Source of the DNA: Candidatus Enterococcus ferrettii | GTDB lineage: Bacteria; Bacillota; Bacilli; Lactobacillales; Enterococcaceae | Assembly: GCF_017377655.1 (NCBI RefSeq) | Contig: NZ_JAFREL010000032.1 | Coordinates: forward strand, 1-41,828 | Length of the DNA: 41,828 nt | Direction of reading: 5' to 3' | Shown here: positions 14,264 to 22,628 of the stretch, in pieces | Position numbering within the stretch: the first letter of the stretch is position 1 | Layout of the letters: every line of letters begins with the position of its first letter | Translations under genes and position numbers: made by a program | The notes under the pieces: model-generated | What the model saw: the letters and a program-made list of their open reading frames with translations, nothing else | Databases searched by the model: none | Told to the model about the DNA's origin: nothing

Positions 14264-15640
14264 TTGAAAAAAATATCTAAGCTTATCACCGCTTTGTTGC
14301 TGTCTTTCCAAGCGTTCTCTAGCTTGCCTATAAATGTTCTAGCAGAGGAACAGCCACAAAAAGAATCAATTGAACAGGTAGAAAAGCACGCAGAAGAGAA
14401 CGAAGCCACTAAGACGACGGGAACTAGCGAAACAAGCAGCACCACTGAAAGCAGTATGTCTAGCAGTGAATCAAGTACCAGCTCTAGCAGCTCCACTAAG
14501 GAATACTCTACTAGCACAAGTACAACAAGCAGCAGTGAGACGATAACGACCAGCAGCAGCCAAACAATCGCTAGTTCAGAAGAGCCTAAAGCAGATGATC
14601 CAGCCCCTCAGACAACAGAACCAACGAATGAACCACAGGTAGAAACACCAGCGCCAAAAACAGAGGTAGCAGCAGCAGCCGCCGCTCCAATCGAACGCTT
14701 GGTACCAGATAGTCATGTGATTGCAGACGGTTCGATTCACTTTGAAAAAAACGAATCGGTGGAAAGTTTTATTCGCAAAATTGGCGAACCTGCACGAAAA
14801 ATAGGACAGGAAAAAGATTTGTATGCGTCAGTCATGATCGCACAAGCGATTTTAGAGTCTGCTTCGGGATCAAGTGAATTAGCCCAGGCACCAAACTATA
14901 ATCTGTTTGGAATTAAAGGCACACACAACGGAAAAAGCGTCTCATTTGCGACACAGGAGGATTTAGGCAACGGGAATCTATATGCTACCCAAGCAGGATT
15001 CCGAGTATATGAGAACTACGAGGATTGCTTTAATGACTATGCTACTTTGCTAAAAGAAGGATTGACAGGAAACAGTCATTTTTACCAGGGTGTTTGGAAG
15101 GAAAATGCAAAAACTTATCAGGAAGCAACCGACTATTTAACAGGGCGGTATGCGACAGATACGCAATATAATCAAAAGCTAAACGGGCTGATAGAAACGT
15201 ATGAGCTAACCGAGTACGACAAGGCAGTAGAAGGCGTTGAGATCAGCGCTACAGGTTTTGCGGTGCCCGTAAAAAGTTATGCTATTAGTAGTCCTTTTGG
15301 TTTGAGAGGTGGGGAATTCCACAGGGGCTTAGACATGGCAGCAGCCCAGGGCGAACCTATTTATGCGAGTAAATCCGGTACGGTTTTAAAAGCAGAGTAT
15401 CATTACAGCTGGGGAAATTATGTTGTGATTGAACACAACGGCGGTATGACGACCTTATATGCACACCAATCGGAATACCTGGTCAAACCTGGTGATCAAG
15501 TAGAACAAGGACAATTAATTGGTTATGTTGGAAGTACCGGTAATAGTACCGGCAGCCACCTACACCTTGAAATGTGCCAGGATACTAGTTTGTCACAAAG
15601 TAAATTGTTAGACCCACACAAGGTTCTATTCGGTAACTAA
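14264..15640 (+). CDS. Secreted GH73-type glucosaminidase plus M23 endopeptidase
   Basis: About 458 aa. TTG 14264 has better spacing to AAAGGA (14249-14254) than ATG 14258, which would add two residues. Signal peptide ends near VLAEE, then a Ser/Thr linker to about residue 125. The first enzyme domain is a mannosyl-glycoprotein endo-beta-N-acetylglucosaminidase-like fold with catalytic Glu198 in QAILESASGSSELA and NYNLFGIKG. The second is a zinc M23 peptidase with HRGLD (His353, Asp357) and HLH (432-434). It would open both glycan strands and peptide cross-links to let the transfer channel through. It is a second, free hydrolase besides the membrane-bound one at 22.6 kb. Confidence 0.85.
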   Translation: MKKISKLITALLLSFQAFSSLPINVLAEEQPQKESIEQVEKHAEENEATKTTGTSETSSTTESSMSSSESSTSSSSSTKEYSTSTSTTSSSETITTSSSQTIASSEEPKADDPAPQTTEPTNEPQVETPAPKTEVAAAAAAPIERLVPDSHVIADGSIHFEKNESVESFIRKIGEPARKIGQEKDLYASVMIAQAILESASGSSELAQAPNYNLFGIKGTHNGKSVSFATQEDLGNGNLYATQAGFRVYENYEDCFNDYATLLKEGLTGNSHFYQGVWKENAKTYQEATDYLTGRYATDTQYNQKLNGLIETYELTEYDKAVEGVEISATGFAVPVKSYAISSPFGLRGGEFHRGLDMAAAQGEPIYASKSGTVLKAEYHYSWGNYVVIEHNGGMTTLYAHQSEYLVKPGDQVEQGQLIGYVGSTGNSTGSHLHLEMCQDTSLSQSKLLDPHKVLFGN

Positions 15641-15686
15641 CATTGAATCAAACAACGATAAAAAGCATCATTATACGTATGTGAAA

Positions 15687-15724
15687 GACACTCGATCAGT
15701 AAGCGCTGATGGGGTGTTTTTTTT
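15687..15724 (+). terminator. Terminator after the wall hydrolase
   Basis: GACACTCGATCAG pairs imperfectly with CTGATGGGGTGT and is followed by eight T; it ends 17 bp before the next start codon, so it may attenuate the rest of the transfer operon. Confidence 0.6.
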
Positions 15725-15740
15725 GTTAGGAGGTGAAAAG

Positions 15741-16085
15741 ATGATTCAAAAAATGGAGGTAGAGCAAGCTACAACGCTTTTTTTAGTATTAGAAAAGAAG
15801 TCAGTAAATTTGCTGTTTGATAACAAGGGCTACCTGTTAAAAATTGGTATCAACGTAAACAAATTTGTTGAACTAACCGAAAATAAATCAGTTACAGAAG
15901 ATTCAATTTTTCATGTAAAAGACATTGTTTTATTAACAATGAACAATCATAAAACACGCATTCCGGTTAAAGCCCATGGGAACCGAGGTACCTGGCATAA
16001 AGATAAAGTATTTCAAAAAAATGGCTTTTTCTTTGAAGTAGAAAAGGGGGTGAAAATTCATACGTCCGATTTACGTTACCGCTAA
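15741..16085 (+). CDS. Hypothetical transfer-operon protein
   Basis: A 114-aa soluble protein starting at ATG 15741, after a textbook AGGAGGTGA. A longer frame to 15681 would start within the terminator hairpin and is rejected. The sequence is beta-rich with basic turns (FDNKGYLLKIGINVNKFVEL, RIPVKAHGNRGTWHKDKVF). It holds the position of a PcfA-type gene just upstream of the PcfB-like gene, but I see no recognised domain and do not claim homology. Confidence 0.6.
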   Translation: MIQKMEVEQATTLFLVLEKKSVNLLFDNKGYLLKIGINVNKFVELTENKSVTEDSIFHVKDIVLLTMNNHKTRIPVKAHGNRGTWHKDKVFQKNGFFFEVEKGVKIHTSDLRYR

Positions 16086-16120
16086 TCTTCGTCTAAACAA
16101 AAAATAATAGGAGGATCAAT

Positions 16121-16822
16121 ATGGCAGTAAATGATGAAAAGGTTGTAGAAGTGATCATGCGGTCAGAAAAAGATATGTTTCGCTTACTCACTAAAGCAAT
16201 GATGGCTGTAACGAAACAATCGACTCATACAACCTTAAAAGGAATCAAAGTAATACAAAACACCGGACAACAACGATTTACAAATCTAAGGAAACAAAAC
16301 GCAACCCTGGAGCACGTCGATGTCAATCAGGAGGATTTAGCGGCAATCAAAGCAGAATTGAAGCGGTATAAGGTAGATTTTGCTATCGAACACAATCAGG
16401 AAACCGATAAAACTCATGTTTTCTTTAAAGCACAGGATAGAGATATCATCAATCTTGCGTTAGAAAACGTCTTGATCAAGTTCAACGCTGATAAAACCAT
16501 CGAGCAGGAGCAGCCAACGAAAGACGCTGCACAGGAACAGAACCAAGAAAAGAATCAGGATCAAGAAAAGAATAAAAATCAGGAACAAAAACAAGTAGAA
16601 AATCAGGATCAAGAAAAGGAAAAAACGCCACCTACCAAGGAAAAAACAGATGCTGATCGGACACGAGAGACGCAGCAGCCGAAAGATCAACAGGTGGAAA
16701 AGAAAAAAGAGTCACTTACAAAGAAGCTGGATAAGTTTCAGGAAGAAGCGGACAAAATCAATAAGGATCGCAAAAAAGAATTATCAAAAAACAAAACGAA
16801 AACGAAAGGCAAAGAACGATGA
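16121..16822 (+). CDS. PcfB-like accessory protein (DUF3801)
   Basis: A 233-aa protein. The N-terminal 125 residues match the DUF3801/PcfB pattern (the LLTKAMMAVTK and IKVIQNTGQQRFTNLRKQN segments, then LEHVDVNQEDLAAIKAELKRYKVDFAI). In pCF10, PcfB works with the coupling protein to dock the relaxase-DNA substrate. The C-terminal half is a highly charged Gln/Glu/Lys repeat with many DQEKN-like units, probably disordered or coiled. The stop overlaps the start of the coupling protein gene (ATGA), indicating coupled translation and supporting a joint role. Confidence 0.8.
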   Translation: MAVNDEKVVEVIMRSEKDMFRLLTKAMMAVTKQSTHTTLKGIKVIQNTGQQRFTNLRKQNATLEHVDVNQEDLAAIKAELKRYKVDFAIEHNQETDKTHVFFKAQDRDIINLALENVLIKFNADKTIEQEQPTKDAAQEQNQEKNQDQEKNKNQEQKQVENQDQEKEKTPPTKEKTDADRTRETQQPKDQQVEKKKESLTKKLDKFQEEADKINKDRKKELSKNKTKTKGKER

Positions 16823-18732
16823 AAATAAAGCTCTCTTCGTTTGCTGTAGCGCTCTTGGTCACATTAGTAACATTCTATATTGCTGCACGTTCAGCGCTGA
16901 TCTATGGAGTGCTGAAAGCGACAAATGGTGATACTTTTGTTGCTGCTATTTCTGAAACCATGAACCAGCTGCTTCCAAGTCTAAAAGCGACACCTTTCTA
17001 CTTCGATTTCACGCAGCAATCTCTTTACTTCGGCGGTGCCTGTGCGCTGCTGGTATTCATGATCTTTATGTACCAGCTGACGAATTACAAAAACTACCGG
17101 CACGGGGAAGAATACGGCAGCGCTAAGTGGGCGGATAAATCAGAGATTAAACCATACGTTGACAAAGAAGCAGATGGAAATATACTTTTTACCGCGACTG
17201 AAAGCAAGACGATAAAAACGCAGCTGAAAGGTAGAAAGAGAAAGTACGAACGTAATAATAATGTGGTAGTGATTGGTGGATCAGGATCAGGTAAAACACG
17301 AAATTATGTAATACCTAATCTGTTACAGATGCACAGCAGCTATGTAGTGACAGACTCTAAGGGGGCAATTTTAAGAGACACTGGCCAATTATTTAAAGAA
17401 GCCGGTTATAAAATCAAGGTCTACGATTTAGTCAATCGGATAAATACCGACGGGTATAATTGTTTTCATTATATTGAAGATGAAGATGACATTCTTGAGA
17501 CGGTAGCCAATTTAATGGCGAATACCTCTGATCCTAATCAAAAAGGTGGGGACAAATTTTGGGAAGACGCACAAAGATTATTTCTTTGTGCTATTTTTCA
17601 TTTACTTTTACTGGACGGAAGTCCCGAAGAACAAAACATGACGATGGTTAACGAATTGAGAAGACGAAACAAAGTAAAAGATGATGATGAGGACTATGTG
17701 TCAGGACTTGATTTGCTCTTTAAAGATGTAGAAGAACGACACGGCGATTGTTTTGCAGTTCGACAATACGAAAACTTCAAACAAGCAGCAGGGAAAACAG
17801 CTAAAAGTATTTTGATCAGCTTAGGTGTAAGAATGATGCCATTTGACGTACCAAGTGTAGAACGGATAACCAAGATTGATACATTAGAATTAGACAAACT
17901 CGGAGATACCAAAACGATTCTTTATCTAGTATTGCCGGATTCAGACTCACCATTCAATTTTATTGTGAGCATGGTTTATCAGCAGATGTTTAAAATTTTG
18001 AAGAATAAAGCTGACAACTTCTACGGTGGTATGTTGCCTGTGCCTGTTCGGGCAATTATGGACGAGTTCGCAAATATTGGTCAAATTCCTAATGTTCATA
18101 CCGAGATATCAGTTGTTCGAAGTCGGGGAATATCTATTGAACCTATTCTGCAAGACTTAACTCAAATTAGTAAAAAACTTTATAAAGATACTTGGGGAGC
18201 AATCGTGGGAAACTGCGATTCCTTTTTGTTTTTAGGAGGAAACGAGGAAAAGACAAATGAATATATTTCTAAACGTTTAGGTAAAGAAACAATTGACTTA
18301 CTCAATACAAACGAAACAAGAGGGCAGTCAGGATCGTGGACAAAGCAGCATTCAAAAACTGGTAGAGACTTGCTTTCTCCTGATGAAGTAGGAAGATTGG
18401 ACAACTCAAAGTGTATTTTTATGTTGCGTGGGACAAACCCTTTTTTCTCAGACAAATTAGATGTAACGAAACATAGACGATACAAGGAACTTGAAAATAC
18501 TAAAGGGAAATTTGTTTTTGAGCGTATACACCAAAATTCGAAGGCAGAAGATCCGTCTCATTTATCCCCCGAACAGGATCAACTACGTTCACCAGACGAA
18601 CAGGAAAAAGAACTAGATGAATTTTTAGCGAATACAGCGGTTGAAACATTAGAAATATACGAAGAATTCGACCAGCTGCTTGATGAAGAACTTGAAACAA
18701 TTGAGATTACAGAAATCGAAAGTGAGGAATAG
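16819..18732 (+). CDS. Type IV coupling protein (VirD4/PcfC family)
   Basis: A 637-aa membrane ATPase that brings the relaxosome to the transfer channel. Two N-terminal membrane segments (about 7-27 and 68-92) precede the RecA-like domain. Walker A is GGSGSGKT (153-160), Walker B is AIMDEFANIG (Asp415), and other family motifs such as SSYVVTDSKG and GNCDSFLFLGGNEEKTNEY are present. The C-terminal 80 residues are acidic, a common docking tail in this family. The start overlaps the PcfB-like gene by 4 bp. Length fits the PcfC/TraG group. Confidence 0.93.
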   Translation: MKIKLSSFAVALLVTLVTFYIAARSALIYGVLKATNGDTFVAAISETMNQLLPSLKATPFYFDFTQQSLYFGGACALLVFMIFMYQLTNYKNYRHGEEYGSAKWADKSEIKPYVDKEADGNILFTATESKTIKTQLKGRKRKYERNNNVVVIGGSGSGKTRNYVIPNLLQMHSSYVVTDSKGAILRDTGQLFKEAGYKIKVYDLVNRINTDGYNCFHYIEDEDDILETVANLMANTSDPNQKGGDKFWEDAQRLFLCAIFHLLLLDGSPEEQNMTMVNELRRRNKVKDDDEDYVSGLDLLFKDVEERHGDCFAVRQYENFKQAAGKTAKSILISLGVRMMPFDVPSVERITKIDTLELDKLGDTKTILYLVLPDSDSPFNFIVSMVYQQMFKILKNKADNFYGGMLPVPVRAIMDEFANIGQIPNVHTEISVVRSRGISIEPILQDLTQISKKLYKDTWGAIVGNCDSFLFLGGNEEKTNEYISKRLGKETIDLLNTNETRGQSGSWTKQHSKTGRDLLSPDEVGRLDNSKCIFMLRGTNPFFSDKLDVTKHRRYKELENTKGKFVFERIHQNSKAEDPSHLSPEQDQLRSPDEQEKELDEFLANTAVETLEIYEEFDQLLDEELETIEITEIESEE

Positions 18733-18736
18733 AAGA

Positions 18737-18943
18737 ATGGGTTTATTTAATCAGATTATAGCATTAATTACACAGTTTGCGAAGATTGGGGGCGGTTTGT
18801 GGCTTTTGTGGGGAGCGGTTGTAGCTGGCGGAGGTATGAAAGATCATAACGGACCTCAGATGCAGTCAGGTATTTGGCAGATTGCAGGCGGGGGCTTAAT
18901 TTTGGGAGCAGCAGCACTGTTTTCTTCAATCTCTGGTTTGTAG
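18737..18943 (+). CDS. Small two-helix membrane protein (VirB2/PrgF-like)
   Basis: A 68-aa protein starting at ATG 18737, 4 bp after the coupling protein stop, with GAGGAATAGAAG before it; the longer upstream frame only overlaps that gene. Two membrane helices (about 8-30 and 44-66) flank a polar loop (MKDHNGPQMQSG). Size, topology and position before VirB6 fit the VirB2-like/Maff2-type small subunits of Gram-positive T4SS. Whether it forms a pilus or just a channel piece is unknown. Confidence 0.7.
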   Translation: MGLFNQIIALITQFAKIGGGLWLLWGAVVAGGGMKDHNGPQMQSGIWQIAGGGLILGAAALFSSISGL

Positions 18944-18971
18944 ATACAAAAACCAATCAGGAGGGAAATAA

Positions 18972-19826
18972 ATGGATGCAGCACTAGAATTTTTACTCAC
19001 TTGGATTATAAAAGTGATTAGTTTCAGCACCAATAATAGCCATTTAACAGCTTCTTTAAGCGGTTTTAGTCCAGCTTTATATAAGTACGCAAACTTAATA
19101 TTAGATAGTGTCATGAAGCCCATCGGTTACAATATTTTAGCGCTTTTTATCGTGTATGAGTTACAACGGATAGCACTGAAAGTTGAAAGTTCTTCTGGTG
19201 GATCGCCGCATTTAGGTTTTGAAATGGTGATGAAGTCTATGATAAAAGTAGCTTTTTGCAAGATTGCAATGGACAAAATTAATGTAATTATGGGGGCTAT
19301 TGTTGGAGTCACAACCTATATGACGAAAGAAATTGAAGCACTTAATTTTAACAGTTCCCAGGTTGAAAAGGCGCTTGATGTGAAGGAAATTTTAAAGCCG
19401 TTAGCAAAGGAAGGAACAACCACAAAAATGGGAATTTTTATCTTGCTTGTGATGGCGCTACTAGTCACGATTGGATCGGTCATCATTGTGCAGGCAATTG
19501 TCAGCATGAGGTTTGTTGAAATGTATGCGTATCTATCTGTATCGCCTATTCCGATAGCAACATTTCCGAGTGATGAATTCTCGAACATTGGGAAAAACTT
19601 TTTAAAGCTGTTTTCTGCGAGTGCCTTGCAGGGAACCCTCATATTCATAACGATGCAAATGTATCCGTTCCTGTTGGCTACGGTGTTTAAAGATATTGCA
19701 AATGGCGGTTCAGGCACTGAGGTATTTTTAAACTCATTGATTGGCATACTGGCAAATAGTGTCATTTTAGTGTTTGCAGTAATGGCAACCGGACGCTGGG
19801 CGAAGTCAATTACCAATGCGATGTAG
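18972..19826 (+). CDS. VirB6/TrbL-like channel protein
   Basis: A 284-aa polytopic membrane protein with an AGGAGGGAA ribosome site. At least five hydrophobic segments are seen (about 1-20, 50-65, 95-112, 155-180, 205-230 and 248-272). The pattern, with the central WIIKVISFSTNN opening and a conserved MRFVEMYAYLSVSPIPIATF loop, is that of the VirB6-like (PrgH/TrbL) subunits of Gram-positive conjugation systems that form the inner part of the channel. Order after the VirB2-like gene and before PrgI matches pCF10-type operons. Confidence 0.85.
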   Translation: MDAALEFLLTWIIKVISFSTNNSHLTASLSGFSPALYKYANLILDSVMKPIGYNILALFIVYELQRIALKVESSSGGSPHLGFEMVMKSMIKVAFCKIAMDKINVIMGAIVGVTTYMTKEIEALNFNSSQVEKALDVKEILKPLAKEGTTTKMGIFILLVMALLVTIGSVIIVQAIVSMRFVEMYAYLSVSPIPIATFPSDEFSNIGKNFLKLFSASALQGTLIFITMQMYPFLLATVFKDIANGGSGTEVFLNSLIGILANSVILVFAVMATGRWAKSITNAM

Positions 19827-19840
19827 GAGGTGGAGAGTAG

Positions 19841-20212
19841 ATGGCAATAAAAGTGAAAGTACCAAAAGAAATCAAAGAATACCGTGAGCGTATTATCGCT
19901 GGTATGGGGTGGCGGCAACTAGCAGCTACCGCCGTTTCTCTTTCCGTAACTGGTGTTTTGGTATATTTTGGTCACTTCAAAAAAGGCATTGAAGTTAATA
20001 CGCTAGGTAATGTGGTTATTCTGACTGCTATGCCGCCGATGGCTTTTGGTTTCATAAAAGTAAAAGGAATGTATTTGGAACAGTATGCAAAAATCGTTTT
20101 GCGCTATTACAAAAAAGAAGCGATTCGACGCTTTCAAACGAATGAGAGGGTAAGTATGAATGTTCACACCAAAAAACGATTCGAACGGATCAAAGAAACT
20201 GAAAAAAGATAA
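19841..20212 (+). CDS. PrgI-family transfer protein
   Basis: A 123-aa protein with GGAGGTGG upstream. It begins IKVKVPKEIKEYRERI, the standard PrgI/TcpE-like opening, followed by two membrane helices (about 28-45 and 52-72) and a basic tail. PrgI proteins are inner-membrane partners of VirB4. The last 53 bp overlap the VirB4 gene in another frame, an unusually long overlap that implies tightly coupled synthesis of the pair. Confidence 0.88.
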   Translation: MAIKVKVPKEIKEYRERIIAGMGWRQLAATAVSLSVTGVLVYFGHFKKGIEVNTLGNVVILTAMPPMAFGFIKVKGMYLEQYAKIVLRYYKKEAIRRFQTNERVSMNVHTKKRFERIKETEKR

Positions 20213-22598
20213 AAATACTAAGAAGGTTCTAAAGGTTCTTAGTAAGCAAAAGAAAAAACGAGGGATACGGCAGCGAAGAAATGCCCCACCCAAAACGAGT
20301 CAACATACACTTGCCTATCGACGTATGTTAGAAGACGGACTATGCGAAATTAGAGAAGGCGTGTACTCCAAGACGTTTAATTTCACAGATATAAATTATG
20401 CAACAGCTGGACAAGAAGAACAGGAAAATACCTTTAGTTCTTATTGTGAATTATTAAATAGTTGCGATGGTGAGACTAAGCTACAGCTTAATATCATCAA
20501 TAAGAATAAAGACCGCAAAGAATTTGAGCAAGAAATGAAGTACGAACTTCAAAATGATGGAAATGATGAATATAGAGAAGAAATGAATACGATTCTTCTA
20601 AATAAACTTGCAGCTGGAAATAGCAGCTTAGAGAAGAAAAAATATTTTACAGTTACTCAATCAGGAAATCAATTTGATCAAGTTAAAGCTTCATTGAATC
20701 GGTTACAGGATGAATTGATCAGTCAATTTGAAGGTATGGGATGCGAAACAAAAGAATTAACTGGACTTGATCGTCTTGAATTAGCCAACCAAATTCTGAG
20801 ACCAGATACCAAATTACATTTTGATTATGAAGATTTATTATTTAGCAAATTGACAACCCATTCAGCGATTGCCCCAAACAGCTTTAATATGAAATATAAA
20901 AAGCATAGGTTTATGATGGGGGATCAATATGCGCAAGTTCTTTATTTGCGAAATTATCCACCAGAATTGTCTGATAAGCTGATAGCGGATATTACTGATA
21001 TCCCTTCTAGTCTTGAAATTGCGGTACACATTGAGCCAATCAATCATTTAGATGCTCTTGAATTAGTCAAGAGAAAATTAACCTATATGGAATCGCAAAA
21101 AGTAGATGAACAAAAGAAGGCACTAAAATCGGGTTATGATCCTGAAATGATTCCACCGGAGCTTAAACGCAGCTTACACGAAGCGGAGGATTTGTTGGAT
21201 CAGATGCAGGAAGATAACGAAAAATTGTTCAATTTCACGTTCTTGGTTATGTTGGCTAACGAAAACGAGCAAGTACTTGATGATCTTATTGAGCAAGTGA
21301 TGCAAACGGGACGAAAAAACAACTGTGAATTTGGCAAACTGGACTACATGCAAGAAGAAGGTTTAAATTCTATTTTGCCTTGGGGAGAAAATTTTGTACC
21401 AATTCAGCGAACACTAACTACAGCGAGTACAGCGGTTTTTATTCCTTTCACTGCTCAAGAATTGACACAAGAACATGGAAAGTACTACGGACTCAATGCT
21501 GTAACTAAAAATATCATAAGTCTGGATCGTAGAATGTTGTCTGCCCCGAACGGATTCATATTTGGAAAATCCGGAAGTGGCAAATCCTTTGCGTCAAAAA
21601 AAGAAATAGTCAATATTTTGCTGAACGAACCGGATGCAGAAGTTATTGTTATTGATCCTGAGCGAGAATACTCAATATTGGCAAACGAACTCAATGGTGA
21701 AATTATCCGTATTGCAGCAGGATCACCAAATCACATCAATTTGTTTGATATTAATCAAAACTATGCTGATGATGATGATCCGGTATCGCTAAAAACCGAT
21801 TTTACGTTGACATTGTGTGATTTGTTAGTAGGTGGAAAACTTGGCTTGAATGGTACACAAAAATCGTTAATTGATCGGGTTTGTTCCTTGATGTATCAAG
21901 AATACTTTGAGCGAGGAGGGGAAATGCCTACTTTTAAAGTATTCAGTGGTTTGTTAAAAGAGCAGCCGGAACCAGAAGCGAAGCAGCTTGCTTTGCAACT
22001 GGAATTATACACGGACGGATCGCTTTCGGTATTTTCTCATGAGACAAACGTAGACATCAATAATCGTTTTGTTGTATTCGATATCAAGGACTTAGGCAAG
22101 CAGCTTAAAACGATGGGTATGTTGACTGTGCTAGACCAGGTTTGGAATAGGGCGACGAGAAATAGAAGTTTAGGAAAAAGAACCTATCTATACATTGATG
22201 AGATTCAACTGCTCGTAACGAATGAATATGCAGAAGCCTACTTCTTCGAACTATGGAGTCGTGCCCGTAAATGGGGAATTATTCCAACGGGAATTACACA
22301 AAATGTCGCTACCATGCTTCTATCTGCCAATGTGGAACGTATGCTTTCTAACAGTGACTTTATCATGATGTTGAATCAATCAAAAACAGACCGTAGAAGG
22401 CTAGCAGATTTGTTACATTTGTCCGCTCGACAAGAGAGATATCTTACAAATGCAGCTGAGGGCGAAGGCTTACTTTGCGCTGGTAATGCGATAATTCCTT
22501 TCTACGATGATTTTCCTAAAGATACACAGCTGTACAAAATGATGTCCACAAAAATTGATGATGTCTACAAATATCAAAAAGAGGAAGCAGCTGGTTAG
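20160..22598 (+). CDS. VirB4-family ATPase (PrgJ-like)
   Basis: An 812-aa ATPase that powers assembly and function of the transfer channel. After a basic N-terminus (residues 1-50, many Lys/Arg), the VirB4 N-terminal domain is followed by Walker A GKSGSGKS (469-476), VIVIDPEREY and Walker B TYLYIDEIQLL (Asp680), then the ITQNVATML segment and the RERY..NAAEGEGL end typical of the CagE/VirB4 group. It has no membrane segment. The start lies inside the prgI-like gene after a GAGAGGG ribosome site. Confidence 0.93.
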   Translation: MFTPKNDSNGSKKLKKDKNTKKVLKVLSKQKKKRGIRQRRNAPPKTSQHTLAYRRMLEDGLCEIREGVYSKTFNFTDINYATAGQEEQENTFSSYCELLNSCDGETKLQLNIINKNKDRKEFEQEMKYELQNDGNDEYREEMNTILLNKLAAGNSSLEKKKYFTVTQSGNQFDQVKASLNRLQDELISQFEGMGCETKELTGLDRLELANQILRPDTKLHFDYEDLLFSKLTTHSAIAPNSFNMKYKKHRFMMGDQYAQVLYLRNYPPELSDKLIADITDIPSSLEIAVHIEPINHLDALELVKRKLTYMESQKVDEQKKALKSGYDPEMIPPELKRSLHEAEDLLDQMQEDNEKLFNFTFLVMLANENEQVLDDLIEQVMQTGRKNNCEFGKLDYMQEEGLNSILPWGENFVPIQRTLTTASTAVFIPFTAQELTQEHGKYYGLNAVTKNIISLDRRMLSAPNGFIFGKSGSGKSFASKKEIVNILLNEPDAEVIVIDPEREYSILANELNGEIIRIAAGSPNHINLFDINQNYADDDDPVSLKTDFTLTLCDLLVGGKLGLNGTQKSLIDRVCSLMYQEYFERGGEMPTFKVFSGLLKEQPEPEAKQLALQLELYTDGSLSVFSHETNVDINNRFVVFDIKDLGKQLKTMGMLTVLDQVWNRATRNRSLGKRTYLYIDEIQLLVTNEYAEAYFFELWSRARKWGIIPTGITQNVATMLLSANVERMLSNSDFIMMLNQSKTDRRRLADLLHLSARQERYLTNAAEGEGLLCAGNAIIPFYDDFPKDTQLYKMMSTKIDDVYKYQKEEAAG

Positions 22599-22628
22599 CT
22601 CCCTCCTTTTTATTTTGGGGTGATGAAT

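Noticed and set aside
19316..19918. A 200-codon minus-strand frame inside the VirB6 and PrgI genes
   Set aside because: It lies entirely opposite two well-supported transfer genes and has no ribosome site or recognisable domain.
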